Shown piece by piece: positions 1-10,908 of a DNA stretch of 64,000 nucleotides. The notes under the pieces were generated by a model. That model was not told the origin of the DNA, did not search any database, and saw only the letters and a list, made by a program, of their open reading frames with translations. The position numbers and the translations under genes are program-made. Numbering within the stretch: position 1 is the first letter of the stretch; each line of letters begins with the position of its first letter. Origin of the DNA: Gammaproteobacteria bacterium (GTDB taxonomy: Bacteria; Pseudomonadota; Gammaproteobacteria; Xanthomonadales; SZUA-36); NCBI GenBank assembly GCA_030426265.1, contig JAUHYP010000005.1:86722-150721 (forward strand), read 5' to 3'.

Positions 1-1
1 A

Positions 2-2544
<2,543 letters not shown>

Positions 2545-2682
2545 TCAGTATACCGAATTTTGGGGTCAAAGTCCTGATTTCAAGCGCTTTTCGGGAGGGT
2601 TGGGCAAAGGGCGTTCCGGACGATCCAGGGGTTGGTGATGCTAAGTTCGGCCCTGTAAGCCTCTGTCCGGACGCTGACCCCC

Positions 2683-3774
2683 TCAGGCCCCGGCGCTGGG
2701 CATACTGCCCTCACCCACCACCCCGTGTTTCACGTGAAACATCAACGCCTGACCGGTCTCAACGAACGCATACGGCCCCTGCTCCACGCCGGTGATGAAC
2801 AACTGCGCCCCCAGCGCCAGACCGGCGTTGACGACCCGCTCCAGGTGCTCGTGGTCGAATTCGGACGCCAGGTCGTCCAGCAGCAACACCGGGGAACGTC
2901 CATCGTCCGCGAACAGTTCGGCCTGGGCCAGCAGCATCGCGGCAGCCAGGAGCTTCTGTTCTCCACGCGAGAGCCGATCACGAACGGCGCGCTCACCAAC
3001 CCTCAGGGACAGGTCTGCGCGGTGCGGCCCCCGGGACGTGAGTCCCTGCTCCAGGTCACGCTCCATGCCGGATTCCAGGGCCTCTGCCAGACTGCCTTCC
3101 TTCCACCCAGCAACATAGTCGAGGGTCAGCGCACCGAGTTCGGGGCTCATCGCCTCGACGTATGACGCTACCACGCGCGCCAGGCGCTCCGTGACCGCAA
3201 CCCGCTGCTCGTGAATGATCATGCCCAGGCCAACCAGTTGGGGATCCAGGCTCTGCACCAGGGCCCGGTCGCCCGTCCGAAGCGCGGCATTACGCTGTTT
3301 CAGTGCCCGGGAATATCGGCGCCAGGCATCGAGAAAGCCAGGTTTCACGTGAAACACCGCCCAATCGAGGTATTTCCTTCGCCCGTCGGGCGCGCCGCTC
3401 ACGAGCTGATGGCTGGTGGGTTCCATCAGGACGATGGGAAAGAAGCCCGCGGCATCACTCAACTGTTGCAGGGGCTGGCCATCGACGCGGCCACGCCATT
3501 CGCTGCGTTCGCGTTCCACGCCGACCCGGTGGCTCGCACCCTCCCCGTCCTGGATGTCAACGACAACCCGGAGCCAGGCTTCGTTCGGGCCGATCAGCGG
3601 TGCGATGCCGCCCGAGCGGAAACTTCGGCCTTTGGCCAGGACCAGGAGGGATTCCAGGACAGAGGTCTTCCCGGCCCCGTTGTCACCGTGGAGCAGGTTC
3701 AGGGCGGGGCCGGGCTGCAGGCGGACCGAAGCCAGGTTGCGGAAATTCTCGATGGTCAGCGCGGTTACCCGCAT
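2683..3774 (-). CDS. recF: DNA replication and repair protein RecF
   Basis: RecF is an SMC-like ATPase that helps load RecA at gaps through RecFOR. The 363 residues contain the Walker A motif GDNGAGKTSVLESLL near residue 31, the ABC signature LSRGEQKLLAAAMLLAQ in the C-terminal third, and the Walker B segment VLLLDDLASEFD. The N-terminus MRVTALTIENFRNL is typical. It lies 58 bp downstream of dnaN on the same strand, as in most gammaproteobacteria, so cotranscription with dnaN is likely. Nothing is unusual in length or motifs. Confidence 0.97.
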   Translation of the reverse strand: MRVTALTIENFRNLASVRLQPGPALNLLHGDNGAGKTSVLESLLVLAKGRSFRSGGIAPLIGPNEAWLRVVVDIQDGEGASHRVGVERERSEWRGRVDGQPLQQLSDAAGFFPIVLMEPTSHQLVSGAPDGRRKYLDWAVFHVKPGFLDAWRRYSRALKQRNAALRTGDRALVQSLDPQLVGLGMIIHEQRVAVTERLARVVASYVEAMSPELGALTLDYVAGWKEGSLAEALESGMERDLEQGLTSRGPHRADLSLRVGERAVRDRLSRGEQKLLAAAMLLAQAELFADDGRSPVLLLDDLASEFDHEHLERVVNAGLALGAQLFITGVEQGPYAFVETGQALMFHVKHGVVGEGSMPSAGA

Positions 3775-3832
3775 GCGAGCGGTTCCCGCGCTGACCGAGA
3801 TTGGGGCTTACAGAATGGGGGGACGCGCCGAA

Positions 3833-4933
3833 TCAGAGCTTCAGCGGCATGACCACGTGGCGATTGAGGTCCGAATCCGGGGCAGAGACCAGGCAGCTGC
3901 TGTTGGGATCCTTCAGCTCCATGGACACCTGGTCGGTATCCAGCGCCATCAGGGCGTCGAGCAGGTACGTGACGTTGAAGCCCACGGCCAGTGAATCGAA
4001 GTTCAGCTCCACCTCGATCTCTTCCACGGCCTCTTCGTGCTGGGGGTTGTGGGCGATGATTTTCAACATGTTGCCGTTGGCTTCCAGGCGAACGCCCTTG
4101 TACTTCTCGTTCGAGAGGATGGCCGCACGCTGCAGGGCGTCGGTGAACAGGGCCCGGTCGGCCAGGATCTGCTTGTCGGCGCCCGCGGGGATCACTGCTT
4201 CGTAGTCCGGGAACCGGCCGTCGATCAGCTTGGAGGTAAACCGGGTACCGGCCTTGGCCAGCCGGACGTGGCTGCGCCCCAGGGCCAGGGTGGCCTCGTC
4301 GTCGCTGTCCGCCATCATGCGGGCCAGTTCCAGCACGCCCTTGCGCGGCACGATCAGCTGCCGATCGCCTTTCACGTCGACGGTGTCTTCGTAATCACAG
4401 ACCGCCAGGCGATGCCCGTCCGTCGCCACCACGCGCAAGCGGCCGCCGTTGAAGTCGAACAGCATGCCGTTGAGGTAGTAGCGCACGTCCTGGTTGGCCA
4501 TGGCGAAGGCCGTCTTGTCGATCAGGCGCTTCAGGGACCGTTCCGGGAGGACCACCTCGTCCAGGGTCTCCACCTGGTCGGTGGCCGGAAACTCGGCGGC
4601 GGGCAGGGTCGACAGGGTGTACCGGCTCTTGCCGGCCAGCAGTGTCGCCTTCTCGTCTGCGACCGCCAGGTCGATGGTGGCGCCATCGGGCAAGGCCTTT
4701 ACGATGTCGACCAACTTACGTGCAGGAACGGTGATCTCACCCTCCTGCTTGATGTCCGCGGCGACCGATCCCACCAGTTCCACTTCCATGTCGGTACCGG
4801 TGACCGACAGGGTTCCGTCCCTGGCGACCAGCAGGAAGTTCGCGAGCACGGGAAGGGTCTGGCGTCGTTCGACCACCCCGACGACCTGGGAGAGGGGCTG
4901 GAGGAAGACTTCGCGCTGAATTCTGAATTTCAT
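3833..4933 (-). CDS. dnaN: DNA polymerase III beta sliding clamp
   Basis: This is the ring-shaped clamp that tethers DNA polymerase III to template. The product has 366 residues, matching the E. coli protein, and consists of three repeated clamp domains. The N-terminus MKFRIQREVFLQPL and the C-terminal segment ending HVVMPLKL are characteristic; the C-terminal MPL region contributes to the partner-binding cleft. It lies between dnaA and recF. The 231 bp between it and dnaA are AT-rich and carry DnaA-box-like sites. Confidence 0.98.
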   Translation of the reverse strand: MKFRIQREVFLQPLSQVVGVVERRQTLPVLANFLLVARDGTLSVTGTDMEVELVGSVAADIKQEGEITVPARKLVDIVKALPDGATIDLAVADEKATLLAGKSRYTLSTLPAAEFPATDQVETLDEVVLPERSLKRLIDKTAFAMANQDVRYYLNGMLFDFNGGRLRVVATDGHRLAVCDYEDTVDVKGDRQLIVPRKGVLELARMMADSDDEATLALGRSHVRLAKAGTRFTSKLIDGRFPDYEAVIPAGADKQILADRALFTDALQRAAILSNEKYKGVRLEANGNMLKIIAHNPQHEEAVEEIEVELNFDSLAVGFNVTYLLDALMALDTDQVSMELKDPNSSCLVSAPDSDLNRHVVMPLKL

Positions 4934-5164
4934 CGACGTTCCCTTGTTTACGATTCTTCTAAATTATGAAAAGCAGTAACAATAAGTGCTGTGCGTAAGC
5001 CGATCAACCCATTTATTCCTTTATAAATCAATGCCTTGAGGCATCAAATAGCTGTGCGCATGGAGCGCGCAAGCTGTGGATGAATTGTGGGTATCCGGTG
5101 CTGCGAAATCCATCCATAGCTTGTCCACAGCTTTCCCGGCGCCTTGTTCCTCACCTTGTGCACA
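4934..5164. other. Candidate chromosomal origin (oriC) between dnaA and dnaN
   Basis: This gene-free stretch has AT-rich blocks (about 4944-4990 and 5010-5050) in an otherwise GC-rich window. Four sequences are close to the DnaA box TTATNCACA: TGTGCGTAA at 4990-4998 and TGTGGATGA at 5075-5083 (both reading as boxes on the minus strand), TTGTCCACA at 5121-5129 and TTGTGCACA at 5156-5164. Each has one mismatch. An AT-rich unwinding region beside a box cluster next to dnaA fits an origin. It also contains the dnaN promoter region. The dnaA-rpmH gap is a competing location. Confidence 0.55.
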
Positions 5165-6481
5165 TCAGGTGGTGAGGGTTCGCAACAGCTTGGCCTTGTC
5201 CTCGCGCAGGCGACCATCGGTCTCGACCAACTCGTCGATTTTACGACAGGCGTGCAGCACGGTGGTATGGTCCCGGCCGCCGAAGGCTTCGCCGATCTCC
5301 GGCAGGCTGTGTTCGGTCAGCTCCTTTGACAGCGCCATGGCCATCTGGCGCGGCCGGGCGATGGTGCGGGTGCGTCGCCGGCCCAGCAGGTCCGACAGGC
5401 GCATCTTGTAGAAATCCGCCACGGTTTTCTGGATGTTCTCGACCGTGATCATGCGGTCGTGAACCGTCAGCAGGTCGCGCAGCACTTCCCGCGCGAAGGC
5501 TTCGTTGATGGGCCGGCCGGTGAAGCGCGCGTTGGCGATCAGGGTGTTCAGCGCCCCTTCCAGGTCGCGCACGTTGGAACGCATGCGCTTGGCGATGAGG
5601 AACGCCACGTTTTCGTCCAGTTGCACGCCGCGGTCCTGCGCCTTGTTCAACAGGATGGCCGCCCGGGTCTCGAAATCGGGGGGCTCGATGGCCGTGTTCA
5701 GCCCCCAGCCAAAGCGTGAACGCAGACGGGCTTCCAGGCCCTGGACCTCCTTGGGATAGCGGTCGCAGGTCAGGATGATCTGCTGCTTGCTTTCCAGCAG
5801 GGCATTGAAGGTATGGAAGAACTCCTCCTGCGTGCGGTCCTTGCCGGCGAAAAACTGGATGTCGTCGATCAGCAGGGCCTCGGCCGAGCGGTAGTGGGCC
5901 TTGAAGGCATCGATGGAGCCCTGGCGCAGCGACTGGATCATCTCGCTGACGAAGCGCTCGGAGTGCAGGTACAGCACCTTGGCGGACGGGTTCTGCTCAC
6001 GCATCAGGTTGCCGGCGGCATGCAGCAGGTGGGTCTTGCCCAGGCCCGTGCCCCCGTACAGCAGCAGCGGGTTGTAGGTCACCCCCGGTTTCTGCGCCAC
6101 CTGTTGGGCGGCCGCGTAGGCGAGTTCGTTGGACTTGCCCCGCACGAAGTTGTCGAAGCGGTAACGGCTGTCCAATCCGGAGTCGGCGATCGGTTCCTGG
6201 CGGCGCTTTTTCGCCGGGCTCGCGGCGCGTTCCGGACTCGGCGCCTGGCCGACCTCGATCACCGCCGACTCCCGGGGCTCGCCCAGGTGTTCGAAGATGT
6301 CGCGAATGCGTTCGAGGTAGTGGCGCGAGATGTGATCGCGGATGTAATCGTTGGGCGCCATGAGCCGCGTGTGGCTGCGGTCGAATACCGGTTGCAGCGG
6401 GCGGATCCATGTATTGATGTCTTCGACGGGAAGTTCCCGTTCGAGATGCTGGAGGCAACGAAGCCAGATGTTCTGTGACAT
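5165..6481 (-). CDS. dnaA: Chromosomal replication initiator protein DnaA
   Basis: DnaA binds oriC, forms an ATP-dependent filament and opens the duplex. With the ATG at 6481 the protein has 438 residues, close to the family norm, and begins [18 protein letters not shown], the start of domain I. An open frame continues 162 codons upstream but has no DnaA similarity. Domain III shows Walker [17 protein letters not shown] and Walker [13 protein letters not shown]. Domain IV has the DNA-binding signature [15 protein letters not shown] near the C-terminus. It is divergent from rpmH. A perfect DnaA box at 6747-6755 upstream suggests autoregulation. Confidence 0.97.
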   Translation of the reverse strand: MSQNIWLRCLQHLERELPVEDINTWIRPLQPVFDRSHTRLMAPNDYIRDHISRHYLERIRDIFEHLGEPRESAVIEVGQAPSPERAASPAKKRRQEPIADSGLDSRYRFDNFVRGKSNELAYAAAQQVAQKPGVTYNPLLLYGGTGLGKTHLLHAAGNLMREQNPSAKVLYLHSERFVSEMIQSLRQGSIDAFKAHYRSAEALLIDDIQFFAGKDRTQEEFFHTFNALLESKQQIILTCDRYPKEVQGLEARLRSRFGWGLNTAIEPPDFETRAAILLNKAQDRGVQLDENVAFLIAKRMRSNVRDLEGALNTLIANARFTGRPINEAFAREVLRDLLTVHDRMITVENIQKTVADFYKMRLSDLLGRRRTRTIARPRQMAMALSKELTEHSLPEIGEAFGGRDHTTVLHACRKIDELVETDGRLREDKAKLLRTLTT

Positions 6482-6746
6482 AACCCGTTGTAATTCGTCT
6501 GTTTTTTCAAAAGCAACCCATACCGCGACACCACGGTAGGGCGGGTCCTGGTTCTGGTCTTGTCGGTCGTTGTTCGCCCCGGACCTTCGACACCCGCAGC
6601 GCCGATCCCCGAACGGGCGCCCTGTCGGGTCCTGTTCCTCGGTGGCGGGTTTCCTCGTGTTCCGGGTCTCGGGCGGTGGTACGGCGCGGAGGGGGGATGC
6701 ACCCTTCGCACTCGGTGGACGAGACGCAAAATCAAGCATACTCCGC

Positions 6747-6755
6747 TGTGGATAA
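6747..6755 (-). promoter_or_regulatory. Perfect DnaA box upstream of dnaA
   Basis: TGTGGATAA on the plus strand is the exact complement of the consensus TTATCCACA. It lies about 265 bp upstream of the dnaA start. On the minus strand it is followed by TATGCT, a possible -10, so it may overlap the dnaA promoter and serve autorepression. The promoter assignment is inference. Confidence 0.65.
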
Positions 6756-6811
6756 GTTGACCACCGTCGCAGACACCGCTCGTCGCTTTTGGCCTCGGTG
6801 GCCGGTTTTGC

Positions 6812-6840
6812 TTGAGTGCGGCTTTGGTTCGCGATACAAT
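6812..6840 (+). promoter_or_regulatory. Sigma70 promoter of rpmH
   Basis: TTGAGT (6812-6817) and TACAAT (6835-6840) are separated by 17 bp and match the -35 and -10 consensus well. Transcription would start near 6847, leaving a leader of about 110 nt before rpmH. Confidence 0.7.
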
Positions 6841-6956
6841 TTCGCTCTTGTGTCGGGCGCCCATGCGGGCCCCGGATAAAACTGTCTAAAACAGACCGAG
6901 GCACGCCCGCCAATAGAACATGCGGGGCGCCGCTCAACACTTTCGAGGTTGTTACG

Positions 6957-7091
6957 ATGAAACGCACTTTCCAGCCCAGCCGTCTGAAGCGCGCCCGCCG
7001 TCACGGTTTCCGTGCCCGCATGGCCACCCGTGGGGGCCGCGCCGTGATCAACGCACGCCGCGCCAAGGGCCGCAAGCGCCTGAGCGCCTGA
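6957..7091 (+). CDS. rpmH: 50S ribosomal protein L34
   Basis: L34 is a small basic protein of the large ribosomal subunit. The ATG at 6957 gives exactly 44 residues, beginning [20 protein letters not shown] and ending in the usual RRAKGRKRL segment. It is divergent from dnaA and followed 31 bp later by rnpA, the standard rpmH-rnpA arrangement. The longer frame upstream lies inside the leader and is not needed. Confidence 0.97.
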   Translation: MKRTFQPSRLKRARRHGFRARMATRGGRAVINARRAKGRKRLSA

Positions 7092-7122
7092 CCCCCGGCT
7101 ACGCTGGGGTCGGCGTGGGCCA

Positions 7123-7572
7123 ATGACCGCTCCCGCGGACAGGCCCGCCGTCCCCACAGCCGTCACGGCGACATTTCCCCGCGCCGCGCGGCTCACCACC
7201 CAGGCGGAATTCCGCCGGGTCTTCGCCCAGCCCCGTGTCTCCCAGGATCGCTGCTTCCGCATGCTCGTCCGGCCCAACGAATTGGGTCGCGCGCGGCTGG
7301 GCCTGGCCGTGTCCGTCAAGGTCAGTCGCCGCGCCGTGGGCCGCAATCGCTTGAAACGCCTGGTGCGCGAGAGCTTTCGGCGCCATGCCGAAGTGCTGGC
7401 GCCCGCCGGCGGTATCGACATCGTGGTCTTGCCCAGCCGCGATGCCGCCACCATGTGCAACCCATCGCTCACGAAATCCCTCGCCGCGCACTGGCGGCGA
7501 TGCGCCACCCTGCACCAGGGCGGTGATCGGACGGGTTCCCGAAACCCGTCGAACAGGAACCCAGGGAAATAA
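7123..7572 (+). CDS. rnpA: Ribonuclease P protein component
   Basis: This basic protein binds the RNase P RNA and helps mature the 5' ends of tRNAs. The 149 residues include LTTQAEFRRVF near the N-terminus and the RNR signature GRNRLKRLVRESFR. There is an N-terminal extension of about 20 residues and a C-terminal tail beyond the core. The stop is only 7 bp before the yidC start, so the two are probably translated from one message. The yidD gene that commonly sits between rnpA and yidC is missing here. Confidence 0.95.
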   Translation: MTAPADRPAVPTAVTATFPRAARLTTQAEFRRVFAQPRVSQDRCFRMLVRPNELGRARLGLAVSVKVSRRAVGRNRLKRLVRESFRRHAEVLAPAGGIDIVVLPSRDAATMCNPSLTKSLAAHWRRCATLHQGGDRTGSRNPSNRNPGK

Positions 7573-7579
7573 CGAACCC

Positions 7580-9298
7580 ATGAACAATCTGCGCCCCTTC
7601 CTGCTCATCTCCTTGCTCTTTCTCGGCTACCTGCTGTGGATGGAGTGGCAAAAGGACTACGGCCCACAGCCCACCGCGGCGCCTGTAACGACCCCTTCAT
7701 CCGAGGTGGCGGACTCTGCGGCGACTGTCCCTTCCGTGCCCTCGGCGGCGGAGCTGCCCGCACCCGGTGATGCGACGCCCGGCGACCTGCCGCCGACGCC
7801 TGTCACCCCGGGCGCCGGTCCCGTCGCGGGCGACGAACCGGCCATGGCTCCCGAGTGGGCGGTGGTGACGGTCGTCACCGACGTGCTGGAACTGGAAATC
7901 GACCCCGTCGGCGGCCAGGTCGTGACCTCCCGCCTGCTGGACTACCCTGTGACCCTGGAGCAGCCCGACATCAAGGTCGCCCTGCTCAATCGCGGCCCGG
8001 GCCGGTTCCACGTGGCGCAGGCCGGGCTGCTGAGCCGCCAGGAAGCGCCGAACCACACCTCTGCTTACACGGTGGCGCAGGACCGTTACACCCTGGCCGA
8101 CGGCCAGGACACGCTGGAAGTGCCGCTGGAATGGACCGGCGCCGACGGCCTGGCGGTGCGCCAGGTGTTCACGCTCAAACGGGGTGAATACGACGTCGCC
8201 GTGCGGTTCGAGCTGAGCAACGGCGGGACCGCCGACTGGACCGGCAACCGCTACCTGCAGCTGCAGAAAGCGCAGCCCGGCGACGACGACGGCGCGGGTT
8301 TCAACAATCCGGAGCGTTACAGCTTCGACGGCATCGGCTTCTACAGCCCGGAAGAAAAACTCGAGAAGGTCGATTTCGACGACGCCGGTGACGAGCCCTT
8401 CCAGGCCACCACCGCCGATGGCTGGCTGGCCATGATCCAGCACTACTTCTTCTCGGCCTGGGTGCCCCCGGCCGGTGAATCGAACACCTACAGCTCCCAG
8501 GTGCATACCCCGGCGGGCCGCCAGCGTGTGATCGCGCGGGCCGTTTCCCCCCAGGTCACCGTGCCCGCGGGCCAGTCTCACGTGTTCGAAAGCACCCTGT
8601 ACACCGGTCCCAAGAACCAGGACCACCTGGCCGACATCGCGCCGGGCCTGGAGCTGACGGTGAACTACGGCATCTTCACCGTGCTGTCCGCGCCGCTGTT
8701 CTGGCTGCTGTCGAAGATCCACGATTTCGTGGGCAACTGGGGCTGGTCCATCGTGCTGCTGACGGTGCTGATCAAGCTGCTGTTCTTCAAGCTGACCGAG
8801 GCGCAGTACCGCTCCATGGCGCGCATGCGCAAGCTGCAGCCGCGCATCGAGAAGCTCAAGGAACGCTACGGCGACGACCGCCAGGCCATGAGCCAGGCGA
8901 TGATGAAGATGTACAAGGAAGAGAAGGTGAACCCGCTCGGGGGCTGCCTGCCCATCCTTGTGCAGATTCCGATCTTCATCGCGCTGTACTGGGTGCTGAT
9001 CGAATCGGTGGAGCTGCGCCAGGCGCCCTTCATCCTGTGGATCGAAAACCTCTCGGTGCGCGACCCCTACTTCGTCCTGCCGCTGCTGAACGGCATCTTC
9101 ATGGTGCTCACCCAGCGCCTGACGCCGATGGCGGGCATGGATCCCCTGCAGCAGAAGATGATGCAGGCCATGCCGGTCGTGTTCTCGGTGATGTTCGCCT
9201 TCTTCCCCGCCGGCCTGGTGCTGTACTGGGCGACGAACGCCGGGCTCTCGCTGGCCCAGCAGTGGGTCATCACCCGGAAGATCGCCGCCGAAGCCTGA
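7580..9298 (+). CDS. yidC: Membrane protein insertase YidC
   Basis: YidC inserts and folds inner-membrane proteins alone or with SecYEG. The ATG at 7580 gives 572 residues. There is an N-terminal membrane anchor (about residues 5-22), a Pro/Ala-rich linker, a large periplasmic P1 domain, and a C-terminal insertase core of five membrane segments including GGCLPILVQIPIFIALYWVL. The frame extends upstream through rnpA, but this ATG lies 7 bp after the rnpA stop and starts directly with the anchor MNNLRPFLLISLLFLGYLLW. The length and layout are those of the Gram-negative form. Confidence 0.96.
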   Translation: MNNLRPFLLISLLFLGYLLWMEWQKDYGPQPTAAPVTTPSSEVADSAATVPSVPSAAELPAPGDATPGDLPPTPVTPGAGPVAGDEPAMAPEWAVVTVVTDVLELEIDPVGGQVVTSRLLDYPVTLEQPDIKVALLNRGPGRFHVAQAGLLSRQEAPNHTSAYTVAQDRYTLADGQDTLEVPLEWTGADGLAVRQVFTLKRGEYDVAVRFELSNGGTADWTGNRYLQLQKAQPGDDDGAGFNNPERYSFDGIGFYSPEEKLEKVDFDDAGDEPFQATTADGWLAMIQHYFFSAWVPPAGESNTYSSQVHTPAGRQRVIARAVSPQVTVPAGQSHVFESTLYTGPKNQDHLADIAPGLELTVNYGIFTVLSAPLFWLLSKIHDFVGNWGWSIVLLTVLIKLLFFKLTEAQYRSMARMRKLQPRIEKLKERYGDDRQAMSQAMMKMYKEEKVNPLGGCLPILVQIPIFIALYWVLIESVELRQAPFILWIENLSVRDPYFVLPLLNGIFMVLTQRLTPMAGMDPLQQKMMQAMPVVFSVMFAFFPAGLVLYWATNAGLSLAQQWVITRKIAAEA

Positions 9299-9310
9299 CC
9301 TCGGACGCTC

Positions 9311-9330
9311 GGCGGATCCCCGGATCCGCC
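9311..9330. repeat. Perfect 9-bp inverted repeat between yidC and mnmE
   Basis: GGCGGATCC and GGATCCGCC are separated by two bases and lie 13 bp after the yidC stop. No T-tract follows, so it is not a standard Rho-independent terminator. It could mark an RNA end or slow transcription between the two genes. Confidence 0.4.
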
Positions 9331-9384
9331 GTCACGACTGCGGGCCGGGCCCACCGCCCGCCGCAGTTCGGCTAATCTGCCCGG

Positions 9385-10743
9385 GTGAATCCGTCCGAGC
9401 CTGAACCTTCCGGCGACACCATCGCCGCCATCGCCACGCCTCCGGGCGCGGGTGGCGTTGCGGTGCTGCGGGTGTCCGGCCCGCACGCCCGGCACATCGG
9501 TGAGACCCTGGCGGGCGGGACACTGTCCCCGCGCTTCGCGCATTTCCGCAAGTTCCGGGACGAATCCGGCTCGGTCATCGATTCCGGCCTGGCGCTGTTG
9601 TTCATGGCGCCTGCGTCCTTCACCGGCGAGGACATCGTCGAGTTCCAGGGCCATGGCGGGCCGGTGGTTCAGCAGATGCTTCTCCGGCGCGTATTGACCC
9701 TGGGCGCCCGGCAGGCCCGGCCGGGGGAGTTCTCTGAACGCGCCTTTCTCAACGGCAAACTGGACCTCGCCCAGGCGGAGGCCATCGCCGATCTCATCGC
9801 ATCAAACACCGAATCGGCGGCGCGCGCGGCGCAACGCTCGCTCGAAGGCGCGTTTTCCGACCGGGTGGAGGCGCTGCAGGAGCGGCTGACGGGCCTGCGG
9901 GTCTTCGTCGAGGCCGCCCTGGACTTTCCCGAAGAGGAGATCGACTTCATCGCCGAGAGCGATGTGCTCGAGCGCCTGGATGCGCTGGCCGCGGACCTGC
10001 GCGCCCTGCTGTCCGAAGCCGAACGCGGGGCCGTGCTGCGCGACGGTATCACCGTGGCCATCGTCGGCCTGCCCAATGCGGGCAAGTCCAGCCTGCTCAA
10101 CGCCCTGGCCGGACGCGACGCCGCCATCGTCACCGACGTGCCGGGCACCACCCGAGACGTGCTGCGCGAAACCCTGTCCCTGGACGGCCTGCCGGTTCAC
10201 GTGGCGGACACTGCCGGCATCCGCGAGGCCGGCGACGTGGTCGAAGCCGAGGGCATTCGCAGGGCGCGCGCCGCGCTGGCCGCCGCGGACGTGGCCCTGC
10301 TGGTCATCGATCCCACCCAGCCCGAGGCGCCGCAACAGGCCTTGCGCGCGGAGATTCCCGACGGAGTCCGTTGCATCGAGGTGGTGAACAAGAGCGACCT
10401 CGCGGGCGAAACGCCCGCCATCGACGAAGCTGCCGGGCGCGTCACGCTGTCGGCGCGCGAACGGCAGGGCCTGGGCGGCCTGGTGACCCTGCTGCACTCA
10501 GCGGCCGGGCTGGGCGGTGGTGCCGAGGGGGCCTTTTCGGCCCGGACCCGACATCTCGAGGCGTTGCGCCGTACCCTCGAACATGTCGAGGCCGGCACCC
10601 GCCAACTGCGTGAATTCGGCTTGCCCGACACCCTGGCCGAGGACCTGCGCCTGGCGCAGCGCGCACTGGGGGAAATCACGGGCGAGTTCCTGGCGGACGA
10701 TCTGCTGGGGGTGATCTTCTCCTCGTTCTGCATCGGGAAGTAG
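9385..10743 (+). CDS. mnmE: tRNA modification GTPase MnmE
   Basis: With MnmG, MnmE forms the 5-carboxymethylaminomethyl group on U34 of certain tRNAs. The start is GTG at 9385, giving 452 residues beginning MNPSEPEPSGDTIAAIATPP. The N-terminal folate-binding domain is followed by the G domain, with G1 GLPNAGKSSLLNAL near residue 225, G3 DTAG, and G4 NKSD. The C-terminal CIGK tetrapeptide, which carries the essential cysteine, is intact. It follows yidC as in many gammaproteobacteria. Confidence 0.96.
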   Translation: MNPSEPEPSGDTIAAIATPPGAGGVAVLRVSGPHARHIGETLAGGTLSPRFAHFRKFRDESGSVIDSGLALLFMAPASFTGEDIVEFQGHGGPVVQQMLLRRVLTLGARQARPGEFSERAFLNGKLDLAQAEAIADLIASNTESAARAAQRSLEGAFSDRVEALQERLTGLRVFVEAALDFPEEEIDFIAESDVLERLDALAADLRALLSEAERGAVLRDGITVAIVGLPNAGKSSLLNALAGRDAAIVTDVPGTTRDVLRETLSLDGLPVHVADTAGIREAGDVVEAEGIRRARAALAAADVALLVIDPTQPEAPQQALRAEIPDGVRCIEVVNKSDLAGETPAIDEAAGRVTLSARERQGLGGLVTLLHSAAGLGGGAEGAFSARTRHLEALRRTLEHVEAGTRQLREFGLPDTLAEDLRLAQRALGEITGEFLADDLLGVIFSSFCIGK

Positions 10744-10802
10744 TCGCCGCCCCCCAAAAGGTTCCCGAACCCGGTGCCCAGCTCCTGCCGAATCATAGTG
10801 GC

Positions 10803-10838
10803 TTGTAAATTAGAAAATACTAATTTATAGTTTTCTAA
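10803..10838 (+). promoter_or_regulatory. Promoter overlapped by a perfect palindromic operator
   Basis: TTGTAA (10803-10808) and TATAGT (10826-10831) are 17 bp apart and form a good sigma70 promoter. An exact inverted repeat, TTAGAAAA (10810-10817) and TTTTCTAA (10831-10838), covers the spacer and runs past the -10. This AT-rich block stands out in GC-rich surroundings. A repressor bound here would block RNA polymerase. The ArsR-family gene at the end of the operon is the obvious candidate, by inference. Confidence 0.7.
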
Positions 10839-10908
10839 ACTATTCAGGCGTCCGTCCATGACCGGCAGCTTGTGCCGGCCGCCCTTCGGACGGCAAAGGA
10901 GGCTCGTT

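Larger units (their letters stand above)
6482..6956. other. dnaA-rpmH divergent intergenic region
   Basis: These 475 bases hold the promoters of dnaA (leftward) and rpmH (rightward) and no credible gene. The frames crossing it lack family similarity. One perfect DnaA box is present, and the rpmH promoter is at 6812-6840. In some gammaproteobacteria this interval belongs to the origin, but the box density here is lower than between dnaA and dnaN. Confidence 0.6.

Noticed and set aside
2547..2569. TTGACC and TATACT as the gyrB promoter
   Set aside because: The two hexamers are only 11 bp apart, too close for a sigma70 promoter, so only the -10 was mentioned as a possibility.
6482..6967. 162-codon N-terminal extension of DnaA
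   Set aside because: The extra sequence has no DnaA similarity and crosses the intergenic region with the DnaA box and promoters. The ATG at 6481 gives the normal domain I start.
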